Positions 63,882 through 64,000 of a stretch of DNA of 64,000 nucleotides are shown one piece after another. A program made the position numbers and the translations under genes. The DNA is from Apostichopus japonicus (taxonomy: Eukaryota; Echinodermata; Holothuroidea; Aspidochirotida; Stichopodidae): the NCBI RefSeq assembly GCF_037975245.1, contig NC_092583.1, positions 13,077,264 to 13,141,263 of the forward strand, written 5' to 3'. Below the pieces are notes generated by a model. That model searched no databases and had not been told where the DNA came from. It saw nothing but the letters and a program-made list of their open reading frames with translations. How positions within the stretch are numbered: position 1 is the stretch's first letter; every line of letters begins with the position of its first letter.

Positions 63882-64000
63882 CTTCCAAAATTTCAAAGGG
63901 AAAGAATTTGAAAATTACAAATCTTGCTGCCAAGGCATTTTTCACTACTGTTAAATACCACAGTTCAGCCTCTTAGCCCTGAAATGGATCAATGTATCAT

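Noticed and set aside
60041-60974. Long plus-strand ORFs of Pro/Ser/Leu-rich composition
   Set aside because: They come from C/T-rich tandem DNA and run antisense across the end of exon E5. Repeated units explain the repeated peptides; there is no start context or domain.
1-64000. CRISPR arrays, bacterial operons, riboswitches, rRNA
   Set aside because: The intron/exon structure and metazoan receptor modules show a eukaryotic nuclear locus. Tandem repeats lack the repeat-spacer pattern.

Overview
The window is a piece of a metazoan nuclear genome. It is AT-rich, has long introns, and is full of microsatellites, minisatellites and transposon debris. Almost all of it is one gene on the minus strand: an LRP1-type LDL-receptor-related protein (giant endocytic and signalling receptor). 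I reconstructed 62 coding exons (E1 at the right edge to E62 at the left). All introns are GT-AG, and the reading frame stays open with matching phases through every junction checked. The 5' part of the gene (signal peptide, LDLa clusters I and II, first propeller) lies beyond the right edge. The window encodes about 3,090 C-terminal residues and the stop codon. Family assignment rests on domain order and on local matches to vertebrate LRP1. The host looks like a marine invertebrate deuterostome; an echinoderm such as a sea cucumber is my guess from gene and transposon flavour, not something proven here.

Layout in transcription order (right to left): end of a YWTD propeller and its EGF (63.9-61.9 kb); three more propeller+EGF modules (61.1-45.4 kb); LDLa cluster III, ten repeats in ten exons (45.05-35.36 kb); one EGF and a propeller (34.7-30.3 kb); EGF plus LDLa cluster IV, ten repeats and one 36-nt mini-exon (29.7-21.0 kb); two EGFs (20.3-19.4 kb); the last propeller (18.7-15.9 kb); membrane-proximal EGFs (15.2-12.1 kb); a Gly/Pro spacer (10.7 kb); the transmembrane exon (7.5 kb); and two cytoplasmic exons with an NPSF motif and a lysine-rich C terminus ending at 5958. 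A candidate polyadenylation signal lies at 5423. From 1 to about 5.4 kb I see no gene, only repeats.

The introns carry the accessory content. A 1.4-kb TTAA-flanked transposon with inverted termini holds a broken plus-strand ORF (7.7-9.1 kb). There is a 377-bp hAT-type MITE with an 8-bp target duplication (11.2 kb), several tRNA-derived SINEs, truncated LINE 3' ends, and Penelope-like tails. Several minisatellites occur, and one 163-bp tandem array has copied the end of an LRP1 exon together with its splice donor.

The receptor modules work together as in other LRP1 proteins: LDLa clusters bind ligand, propeller-EGF pairs release it in endosomes, and the tail recruits adaptors. The tail, a weak furin-like site, the mini-exon and module losses are where this protein departs from vertebrate LRP1.
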